Positions 6,935 to 12,984 of a DNA stretch of 20,255 nucleotides are shown here, one piece after another. The number at the start of each line of letters is the position of its first letter. Position 1 is the stretch's first letter. The stretch lies in contig NZ_DKLM01000062.1 in the NCBI RefSeq assembly GCF_002455975.1, positions 1 through 20,255 on the forward strand. Reading direction: 5' to 3'. The translations under genes and the position numbers were made by a program. The notes beneath the pieces were generated by a model that worked only from the letters and a program-made list of their open reading frames with translations, had not been told where the DNA came from and searched no databases. This DNA is from Clostridium sp. UBA6640. Lineage in GTDB: Bacteria > Bacillota > Clostridia > Clostridiales > Clostridiaceae.

Positions 6935-8689
6935 GTGGTGGAGGTTCTTAGGAAAAAAGTAAAAGAGCTATATACTTTATTGTTAAACCCTATAGATGCA
7001 ATGTTTAAATTGATTGCAATTGAGGCTTTTAAAAAAGAGTTTAAAATACAAGATAATAAACCTATAGGTGAATACTATTATGACTCATTGAAGACTAATA
7101 AGGAGAAAGGAATAGTATATACTCCTTATCCAATAGCTAAGTATATTATAGAGAATACAATTACTAGCGTGGATATAATTAATAATCCATTTATAAAGAT
7201 CATTGATCCAGCTTGTGGTGCAGGAAATTTATTAATTCCTTGTTTTTTACACCTTGTAAATCTTTACAAAGAAAATCTTAAAGAAATAAATATGAAAAAT
7301 AAACTAAAGCTTAAGGAAGAAGATATAAACAATCATATTATAAAAAATAATATTTATGGCTTTGATATTGATACAATAGCTATTCAAATCCTTCAAATTG
7401 ATTTATTTTATCATAGTAATTCCAATATTAGTTGCAACTTTATTAATGAAGATTTTCTTTTATGGAAAGAGGATAATAAATTTGATATTTTTATAGGAAA
7501 TCCCCCTTATGTTGGACCAAAATTTATAGATAAAGATTATTCAATAGTGTTAAAAGAAAAATTTAAGGAAATTTACAAAGATAAAAGTGATTTGTCCTAT
7601 TGCTTTTTTAAAAAGGCATTGGACACTTTAAATAATAAGGGGCGAATTTCATTTATAACTTCTAGATATTTTTTAGAATCTTCTAGTGGTAAGGAACTTA
7701 GAAAAACATTAAATGAAAATACTCACATTAAAAAAATTATCGATTTTTATGGAATACGACCTTTTAAGGGAGTTGGAATTGATCCAGTTATAATATTTAT
7801 GGAAAAGCATAAAGGGAGTTTTGGCGAAGTTGAAGTGATAAAGCCGTTATCTGACAAAGGTAGGAAAGATGATAGATTTTATAGTTCTTTATTTCTAAAT
7901 GAAGGAGAAGATTATAATAGGTTTTATATTAAACAATCTACCTTGCAAGGAGAACGATGGATACTTAGAAGTTATGAGGTTAAGAATATTATAAAGAAAA
8001 TTGAAAATAAATGTAGTGTGAAACTAATAGATATTTGTACAAGTCATCAAGGAATTATTACAGGATGTGACAAAGCTTTTGTTGTAAGAAATGAAATAAT
8101 CGAGGATGAAAATTTAGAAAAAGAACTTTTAAAACCATGGATAAAAAGTAGTTTTATAAAGCAAAACCAGGTTAATAGACAAAATTCTTTTATAATTTAC
8201 TCAGATTTAATTGAAGATGAAGATAAGTATCCTAATTGCATGAAGCATATATCACCTTATAAAGAAAAACTTAGTAGTAGAAGAGAGTGCTTAAGAGGTG
8301 TACGAAAATGGTATCACCTCCAATGGGGGAGAAATAAAGAAATATTTGATGACTATAAAATAATATTTCCTTTTAAGGCTTCCAGTAATAAGTTTTCTTT
8401 AGATTTTGGTAGTTATTTTAGTGCAGACGTATATGCATTAAAGTTAAAAGAAAAAAGCGAATTTACCTATGAATTTTTATTATTTATATTAAATAGTAAA
8501 ATCTATGAGTTTTATTTTAAAACTTTTGCTAAAAAATTAGGAGAGGATTTATATGAATACTATCCTAATAATCTTATGAAATTATTGATTCCTCCAATAA
8601 ATGAAATATCTATTCATTGTGAAGAAGAATTATATAAATATTTTTTACTTACAGCAAAGGAAATAGAATTAATAAACCAATCAGTATAA
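6935..8689 (+). CDS. CamA-like orphan N6-adenine DNA methyltransferase
   Basis: A class I SAM-dependent gamma-type adenine methyltransferase of 584 residues. Visible parts: motif X region GIVYTPYPIAKYI (59-71), SAM-binding motif I DPACGAG (91-97), catalytic NPPY (189-192), and a TaqI/Eco57I-like target-recognition half with HQGIITGCDKAF (371-382), RKWYHLQWGR (457-466) and YYPNNLMK near the end. As I recall the C. difficile CamA sequence (CAAAAA methylation, needed for efficient sporulation), the recognition half matches it closely, including GIITGCDKAF, RKWY-LQWGR and ILNS. This protein has a longer N-terminus. There is no nuclease domain and no endonuclease gene next to it, so it looks like an orphan. 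Tandem GTG codons at 6935 and 6938 are both possible starts after the GGGGGGG site. It has its own terminator and lies upstream of the spoIIA operon. Confidence 0.88.
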   Translation: MVEVLRKKVKELYTLLLNPIDAMFKLIAIEAFKKEFKIQDNKPIGEYYYDSLKTNKEKGIVYTPYPIAKYIIENTITSVDIINNPFIKIIDPACGAGNLLIPCFLHLVNLYKENLKEINMKNKLKLKEEDINNHIIKNNIYGFDIDTIAIQILQIDLFYHSNSNISCNFINEDFLLWKEDNKFDIFIGNPPYVGPKFIDKDYSIVLKEKFKEIYKDKSDLSYCFFKKALDTLNNKGRISFITSRYFLESSSGKELRKTLNENTHIKKIIDFYGIRPFKGVGIDPVIIFMEKHKGSFGEVEVIKPLSDKGRKDDRFYSSLFLNEGEDYNRFYIKQSTLQGERWILRSYEVKNIIKKIENKCSVKLIDICTSHQGIITGCDKAFVVRNEIIEDENLEKELLKPWIKSSFIKQNQVNRQNSFIIYSDLIEDEDKYPNCMKHISPYKEKLSSRRECLRGVRKWYHLQWGRNKEIFDDYKIIFPFKASSNKFSLDFGSYFSADVYALKLKEKSEFTYEFLLFILNSKIYEFYFKTFAKKLGEDLYEYYPNNLMKLLIPPINEISIHCEEELYKYFLLTAKEIELINQSV

Positions 8690-8691
8690 TA

Positions 8692-8728
8692 AAATCCTAT
8701 GTGCTTTAAGTAGCACATAGGATTTTTA
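8692..8728 (+). terminator. Terminator of the methyltransferase gene
   Basis: A perfect 14-bp stem, AAATCCTATGTGCT (8692-8705) with AGCACATAGGATTT (8712-8725), has a 6-base loop and ends in T. It insulates the methyltransferase gene from the spoIIA operon. Confidence 0.92.
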
Positions 8729-8981
8729 AAAAGAAGTAAATTATTATAACATTAATCTATCATCCAATAAATTATAAAATTTTGAAATAAAAAACAAAGC
8801 TAAAATATATAGCAGATTTTATATAAAATAATTTTCGAGCATGACCCTTTTGTAGATGGAAAAGCGCTTCTATTAGTGAATTTTAGCACTTTTATAATTA
8901 GAATATTTGGTAATATACTCCGAAAAATAACTTGCTTTACATCACTAATTTAAAATAAATATGGAATAATTGTTAATTCTT
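8729..8981. other. Long non-coding region before the spoIIA promoter
   Basis: No convincing ORF on either strand. Two weak Spo0A-box-like words occur: TTTGTAGAT (8849-8857, against TTTGTCGAA) and, inverted, TTCGAGCAT (8834-8842). They lie about 130 bases before the sigma-H promoter, and neither is good enough to call. Confidence 0.4.
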
Positions 8982-9011
8982 GCAGGAAAATAATGTAATT
9001 AATAGAATATT
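8982..9011 (+). promoter_or_regulatory. Sigma-H promoter of the spoIIA operon
   Basis: GCAGGAAAA (8982-8990) and GAATATT (9005-9011) match the Bacillus sigma-H consensus RnAGGAwWW - N11-12 - RnnGAATWW, including the spacing. The B. subtilis spoIIA operon is known to use sigma-H with phosphorylated Spo0A. The start of spoIIAA is about 150 bases further on. Confidence 0.7.
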
Positions 9012-9013
9012 TA

Positions 9014-9022
9014 TGTTATAAT
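9014..9022 (+). promoter_or_regulatory. Possible extended -10 promoter overlapping the spoIIA sigma-H site
   Basis: TGTTATAAT is a perfect extended -10 (TG-n-TATAAT) just after the sigma-H -10 element. No -35 hexamer is evident. It could give low vegetative transcription or be a chance match in AT-rich DNA. Confidence 0.3.
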
Positions 9023-9161
9023 GTTTTAGAAATAATATGATAATTAAAATCATATACTGATAGTTTAACTTAAAGTAATATTTTACAGAGTATTGATTAA
9101 AATGATTTGTAATTTATTATCAAATAATTAATTATTAGTTTAAATATATGGAGGGATGTAG

Positions 9162-9497
9162 ATGATATTAAAGTTTGACAATATAGAAGATAAGTTAATT
9201 GTAGAGCTTATGGGAGAGTTAGATCATCATAACGCTTCAGAGGTGAGAAATAAAATTGATGATATGCTAGATAGAGATAACATCAATAAGCTTATAATGA
9301 ATTTTTCTGGAGTATCTTTTATGGATAGCTCCGGTATAGGTGCTGTAATAGGAAGATATAAAAAGCTTTCTATGAAAGGTGGAAAGCTTTGTATTACCAA
9401 TTTAAAACCATCAGTAAAAAGAGTTTTTGAATTATCAGGATTATTTAAAATTATTGATATTTATGATGATGTGGAGCAAGGGATAAAAAGCGTTTAG
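9162..9497 (+). CDS. spoIIAA: Anti-sigma F factor antagonist SpoIIAA
   Basis: A STAS-domain protein of 111 residues that frees SigF in the forespore by binding the anti-sigma factor SpoIIAB. In its inactive state it is phosphorylated by SpoIIAB and then dephosphorylated by SpoIIE at the septum. The GELDHH motif (19-24) and SFMDSSGIGAVIGRYK (52-67) are both characteristic. S56, the first serine after D55, corresponds to the phosphorylated Ser58 of B. subtilis. The C-terminal ELSGLFKII is also conserved. GGAGGG precedes the ATG. It is the first gene of spoIIAA-spoIIAB-sigF, with 13 bases before the next gene and a sigma-H-type promoter upstream. Confidence 0.97.
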   Translation: MILKFDNIEDKLIVELMGELDHHNASEVRNKIDDMLDRDNINKLIMNFSGVSFMDSSGIGAVIGRYKKLSMKGGKLCITNLKPSVKRVFELSGLFKIIDIYDDVEQGIKSV

Positions 9498-9510
9498 TGG
9501 AGGTATTAAT

Positions 9511-9942
9511 ATGTATCATAACAAAATGAAAATTGAAATTTTGAGTAAATCTGAAAATGAAAGTTTTGCAAGAGTAGTTGTATCAGCCTTTGCAGCACAG
9601 TTAGACCCAACTATTGAAGAAATAACAGATATAAAGACCGCTATTTCAGAAGCAGTTACTAATGCAATTATTCATGGATATGAAGACGATGGAGATAAAA
9701 TAGTTACATTAGAGGCTGCTATAGATGATAATGAGCTTACAGTTATGGTTAGTGATGAAGGCAAAGGTATTGAAAATTTAGAGATGGCAAGAGAGCCACT
9801 ATATACTTCAAGACCAGATTTAGAAAGATCAGGTATGGGATTTACAGTAATGGAGACTTTCATGGATGGTTTAGAGGTTATATCAGAGAAGGGTAAGGGT
9901 ACTACAGTAATTATGAAAAAGACCTTTAATTCCTTAAGATAG
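9511..9942 (+). CDS. spoIIAB: Anti-sigma F factor / serine kinase SpoIIAB
   Basis: A GHKL-fold protein that holds SigF inactive with ATP and phosphorylates SpoIIAA. At 143 residues it has family length. The N-box is SEAVTNAIIHGY, with E47 as the likely catalytic base (Glu46 in B. subtilis) and N51 for Mg-ATP. The G1 box is DEGKGI (82-87), and the G2 box is GMGF (108-111) after LERS. R21 in FARV corresponds to Arg20, which contacts the partner proteins. The ATG at 9511 has GTGGAGG before it, and alignment with the B. subtilis N-terminus supports it over an internal ATG at residue 6. The stop overlaps the ribosome binding site of sigF, so the two are likely translationally coupled, which fits the need for a matched ratio of sigma and anti-sigma. 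Confidence 0.97.
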   Translation: MYHNKMKIEILSKSENESFARVVVSAFAAQLDPTIEEITDIKTAISEAVTNAIIHGYEDDGDKIVTLEAAIDDNELTVMVSDEGKGIENLEMAREPLYTSRPDLERSGMGFTVMETFMDGLEVISEKGKGTTVIMKKTFNSLR

Positions 9943-9951
9943 GTGAATAAT

Positions 9952-10707
9952 ATGAGTGATAAAACACAGAAAGCTAATAGCTATAATTACGATGATAATA
10001 TGCAACTTATAAAGCTTGCAAAAGAAGGAGATAAAATAGCTTTAGATAATCTAGTAGAAATGAATTTACCTTTGGTGTCATCCCTTAGTAAAAAATTTTT
10101 AAATAGAGGATATGAGTATGATGATATATTTCAAATAGGATGTATAGGTCTAGTAAAGGCTATAAACAATTTTGATGAAAGCTTTAATGTGAAATTTTCA
10201 ACCTATGCAGTACCTATGATTGTAGGTGAAATAAAAAGATTTTTAAGAGATGATGGTATAATAAAGGTGAGCAGAAGTATAAAAAATACTGCTAGAAAGC
10301 TGCATTATGATAGGGACACACTTACTAAAAAGTTAGGGCGTGAACCTACCATTGAAGAATTATCTAAATTTTCAGAAATAGATAAAGAGGATATCATTAC
10401 AGCTTTAGAGTCTTCAAATAGTATGCAATATTTATATGATACCATCCACCATGATGATGGCGCACCTGTGCTTTTGATAGATAAATTAAGCGAAGATTAT
10501 GAAGAAGATACAGAAGTTATAGATAGACTTGCCTTAAAGGAAGCACTAACAAAGTTAGATTTAAAATCTCGCCAAATTATAATGCTTAGGTATTTTAAAG
10601 ATAAAACTCAAATACAAGTAGCTAAAATGATGGGAATAAGCCAAGTACAAGTATCTAGAATTGAGAAAAAAGTATTAAAACTGATGAGAGAGAAATTAAG
10701 TGGTTAA
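9952..10707 (+). CDS. sigF: RNA polymerase sigma-F factor, first forespore sigma
   Basis: Directs early forespore transcription after asymmetric division. The 251 residues have the SigF/SigB-type layout. Region 2 contains GYEYDDIFQIGCIGLVKA and FSTYAVPMIVGEIKRFLRDDG. Region 3 contains LGREPTIEEL. Region 4 is LDLKSRQIIMLRYFKDKTQ followed by the helix-turn-helix VAKMMGISQVQVSRIEKKVL. The ATG at 9952 is preferred because AGGTGA (9941-9946) lies six bases before it; an in-frame GTG at 9943 falls inside that site. Sigma-G and sigma-F share region-4 motifs, but the spoIIAA-spoIIAB context makes this sigma-F. A terminator overlaps the stop codon. Confidence 0.96.
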   Translation: MSDKTQKANSYNYDDNMQLIKLAKEGDKIALDNLVEMNLPLVSSLSKKFLNRGYEYDDIFQIGCIGLVKAINNFDESFNVKFSTYAVPMIVGEIKRFLRDDGIIKVSRSIKNTARKLHYDRDTLTKKLGREPTIEELSKFSEIDKEDIITALESSNSMQYLYDTIHHDDGAPVLLIDKLSEDYEEDTEVIDRLALKEALTKLDLKSRQIIMLRYFKDKTQIQVAKMMGISQVQVSRIEKKVLKLMREKLSG

Positions 10708-10738
10708 AGATAAGATGTATTATCATCTTATCTTTTTT
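10707..10738 (+). terminator. Terminator of the spoIIA operon
   Basis: AAGATAAGATG (10707-10717) pairs with CATCTTATCTT (10724-10734) around a 6-base loop, and the T-run extends to 10739. It starts inside the sigF stop codon. Confidence 0.9.
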
Positions 10739-11109
10739 TCATAAAATAATATGAATTGGAAATAATATTTATTGTGATATATTTTAGTAATTCAAAGAAG
10801 GTGACAACAGTTAAAAACATTCATAAAAAATTATAAGAATTTTCTATAATCATTTATTTAAAATTATAATTTTTCATTAAAATTTATATTCTTAAAGATT
10901 TTTTATCTATTATAAAATAATTATTAAAAATATGAAGAAAGGAGAATGTTGACATGTCACAAATCAAATGCGCAAAAATATTTGTGACTATGTAAGGAAA
11001 TTACCCTTTATAACTAACTATATACTAAAGCTAGTATATGAAAAAATTATAGTAGAAAATAATAAAATAGGTAGGGTATAACCTTATAGAATTTGTCAAC
11101 GGTGAAGTA
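10739..11109 (+). other. Leader region of the spoVA operon
   Basis: A 370-base gap between the sigF terminator and spoVAC. It contains a 13-codon ORF with a strong ribosome binding site (10954-10995), an inverted repeat of 9 bp over that ORF (10956-10964 with 10980-10988), a perfect 10-bp palindrome TGACATGTCA (10950-10959), and an 8-bp hairpin ATATACTA-AAGC-TAGTATAT (11020-11039). The operon is sigma-G dependent in B. subtilis, but I find no convincing sigma-G promoter with correct spacing here. Confidence 0.45.
10954..10995 (+). CDS. Possible 13-residue leader peptide before spoVAC
   Basis: An ATG follows AAAGGAG with a 9-base spacing, better than many real starts in this window. The frame reads 13 codons (MSQIKCAKIFVTM) to TAA. 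The DNA GTCACAAAT and ATTTGTGAC within it form an inverted repeat with a 15-base loop, so the ORF and the hairpin occupy the same bases. It ends 114 bases before spoVAC. It may be a real leader peptide, or only a hairpin with a chance ORF; its length alone gives no evidence of coding. Confidence 0.25.
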   Translation: MSQIKCAKIFVTM

Positions 11110-11562
11110 ATGAAAGCAAAGGAAAAAAAAATAGTAAGTAGATTTTATGATATTTATGAAAAAGCTATTCCAAAACCTAAGTTATTAAGAAACTGTTTTC
11201 GTGCATTTTGGACTGGAGGACTTATATGTGTTATAGGCCAATTCATACAAAATATGCTTACTAGATGGGGATTTGTCACAGAACAAATACCAGGCTATGT
11301 ATCAGTTATTCTAATATTTATAGGAGCATTTTTAACCGGTATAGGAGTATATGATAAAATAGGAGATTATGCAGGAGCAGGATCAGTAGTGCCAATTACA
11401 GGTTTTGCAAATTCAATTGTATCTCCTGCTATAGAGTTCAAAAAAGAAGGATTTGTATTTGGAGTTGCTGCAAAAATGTTTACAGTTGCTGGACCAGTTT
11501 TGGTTTATGGTATAGGTTCTTCTGTTATTTTAGGATTATTATATTATATTTTTAGGTGGTGA
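11110..11562 (+). CDS. spoVAC: Stage V sporulation protein AC
   Basis: A membrane subunit of the SpoVA machinery that moves Ca-dipicolinate into the forespore and releases it during germination; in B. subtilis SpoVAC behaves as a mechanosensitive channel. The protein has 150 residues. A basic, soluble N-terminus of about 30 residues is followed by hydrophobic segments near 40-55 (TGGLICVIGQFIQNML), 65-80 and 125-148. The sequence GAGSVVPITGFANSIVSPAIEFKKEGFVFG is typical of the SpoVAC/SpoVAEb pair; spoVAE in this operon has the matching ATVPLPGFGYSLAKG. GGTGA precedes the ATG. The stop codon is 5 bases before the spoVAD start and overlaps its ribosome binding site, so translation is probably coupled. 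Confidence 0.95.
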   Translation: MKAKEKKIVSRFYDIYEKAIPKPKLLRNCFRAFWTGGLICVIGQFIQNMLTRWGFVTEQIPGYVSVILIFIGAFLTGIGVYDKIGDYAGAGSVVPITGFANSIVSPAIEFKKEGFVFGVAAKMFTVAGPVLVYGIGSSVILGLLYYIFRW

Positions 11563-11567
11563 TTTCA

Positions 11568-12590
11568 ATGGCTGTTAGAATGGGAACACAAACTGTAAGT
11601 CTTGATAGCAAACCAAGAATAATTAGTGCTTACAATGTAGTTGGTCCAAAAGAGGGAGATGGGCCTCTAAAGGATTATTTTGATCAAATTTTGAAAGATG
11701 ATATGTTTGGATGTGATACATTCGAAAAGGCGGAAAGTAAGATTCATTATACTGCTGTATCATCTTGTATTGAAAGAGCAAATTTAAAAGAAAGTGATAT
11801 AAATTATATGTTTAGTGGAGATTTGCTAAATCAATTATTTTCATCTGGTTTTATGGCTAGGGACTTAGATATACCTTTTATGGGCATTTATGGAGCTTGC
11901 TCGAATATGACACTATCAATGAGTGTAGCTGCGATGTCTATAGAATCAGGCTGCGCAGATTACTCTATAGCATCAACTTCCTCCCACTTTTCTTCAGCAG
12001 AAAGGCAGTTTAGATTGCCTCTTGAAATGGGAAGCCAGAGAGCGCCAGTTTCACAGTGGACTGTTACAGGAGCAGGTGCCATGATTATTAGTAAAAATGA
12101 TGACAAAAGTAAGCCATATATAACTCATATAACTACAGGGAAAGTTAAAGATTATGGAATTACAGATCCAAATGAAATGGGAGCAGCTATGGCACCGGCA
12201 GCAGTGGATACATTGAAGCAACACTTTATAGATACAGGCAGAAACCCAAATTATTATGATCTTATAGTTACAGGTGATTTAGGTAAGATAGGGAAAAAAA
12301 TCACACAAGAATTACTTTTAGAATATGGTTACGATATTAGCTCAAACTATATTGATTGCGGTGATGAAATTTTTGATTCCGAAAGGCAAAATACTTACTC
12401 TGGTGGGAGTGGATGTGCTTCTTCTGGTGCAGTTATGACTGGATACATATATAGAAATATGCTTACAGGTAAATTTAAAAAAGTATTATTAATTTCTACA
12501 GGCGCACTTTTAAGCTCCACTTCTCCATTACAAGGTGAAACAATACCGGGAGTTGCTCATGCAGTGGCTGTAGAGATTGGAGGGGAGTAA
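11568..12590 (+). CDS. spoVAD: Stage V sporulation protein AD (dipicolinate-binding, thiolase fold)
   Basis: The soluble subunit of the SpoVA complex, 340 residues. It has a thiolase/ketoacyl-synthase-like fold, and its B. subtilis homologue binds dipicolinic acid on the inner spore membrane. Visible family features include MGTQTVSL at the N-terminus, the GIYGACSNMTLSM segment where thiolases carry the nucleophile, SIASTSSHFSSAERQFR, and the C-terminal STGALLSSTSPLQGETIPGVAHAV. The ATG at 11568 is chosen because AGGTGGTGA (11554-11562) is at the right distance; an in-frame ATG at 11556 lies inside that site. The gene is flanked by spoVAC and spoVAE with almost no gap. As in other clostridia only the C-D-E core is present, with no spoVAA, spoVAB or spoVAF. 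Confidence 0.96.
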   Translation: MAVRMGTQTVSLDSKPRIISAYNVVGPKEGDGPLKDYFDQILKDDMFGCDTFEKAESKIHYTAVSSCIERANLKESDINYMFSGDLLNQLFSSGFMARDLDIPFMGIYGACSNMTLSMSVAAMSIESGCADYSIASTSSHFSSAERQFRLPLEMGSQRAPVSQWTVTGAGAMIISKNDDKSKPYITHITTGKVKDYGITDPNEMGAAMAPAAVDTLKQHFIDTGRNPNYYDLIVTGDLGKIGKKITQELLLEYGYDISSNYIDCGDEIFDSERQNTYSGGSGCASSGAVMTGYIYRNMLTGKFKKVLLISTGALLSSTSPLQGETIPGVAHAVAVEIGGE

Positions 12591-12592
12591 AT

Positions 12593-12949
12593 ATGAATGA
12601 TTACATAGCTGCATTTATAGTAGGAGGAATTATATGTGTTATAGGACAAATATTGATGGATACAACTAAGTTAACTCCTGGTAGGATATTGGTTATATTT
12701 GTTACAAGTGGTGTAATACTTCAAACATTTAATATATATGAGAAAATAGTTAAAATAGGAAAAGCTGGTGCTACTGTACCACTACCGGGTTTTGGATATT
12801 CACTAGCTAAAGGAGTTATTGAGGAGGTCCAAAAGGAAGGATTTGTAGGTATTTTTACAGGAGGAATAAAAGCAACAGCTGGAGGAATAACCGGTGCAAT
12901 TGTTTTTGGCTATATAATGGCATTATTATTTAATCCTAAAACAAAATAA
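12593..12949 (+). CDS. spoVAE: Stage V sporulation protein AE
   Basis: A small membrane subunit of the SpoVA dipicolinate channel, 118 residues with hydrophobic segments near 3-20, 30-45 and 90-112. It is related to SpoVAC: both have GGxICVIGQ near the start and VPxxGFxxSxxxxxxEfxkEGFVxG in the middle. It corresponds to SpoVAEb of Bacillus. The ATG is two bases after the spoVAD stop and is served by GGAGGGGAG, so it is the third gene of a tight three-gene operon. It ends at a strong hairpin shared with the convergent penicillin-binding protein gene. Confidence 0.94.
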   Translation: MNDYIAAFIVGGIICVIGQILMDTTKLTPGRILVIFVTSGVILQTFNIYEKIVKIGKAGATVPLPGFGYSLAKGVIEEVQKEGFVGIFTGGIKATAGGITGAIVFGYIMALLFNPKTK

Positions 12950-12981
12950 AAAGTTGGCAAATTAATTTGCCAACTTTTTAT
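12946..12981. terminator. Bidirectional terminator between spoVAE and the PBP gene
   Basis: An almost uninterrupted inverted repeat, AAAAAGTTGGCAAAT then ATTTGCCAACTTTTT, about 15 bp on each side, with A-runs and T-runs at both ends. It can end transcription from either side. Confidence 0.9.
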
Positions 12982-12984
12982 TTG

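Noticed and set aside
6935..8689. Type IIG restriction-modification enzyme
   Set aside because: The protein is too short for a fused nuclease and has no PD-(D/E)XK segment before the methyltransferase domain.
8834..8857. Spo0A boxes before spoIIA
   Set aside because: Best words differ from the consensus at two or more of the core positions and are far from the sigma-H promoter.
10796..10835. Mini-ORF GTG ACA ACA GTT AAA before the spoVA leader
   Set aside because: Only ten codons with poor spacing to AAGAAGG; no sign that it is translated.
11030..11066. Sigma-G promoter for spoVAC (GTATA ... AATAATA)
   Set aside because: The spacing is 19 bases and the -10 lacks the leading C; in DNA this AT-rich the match is not meaningful.
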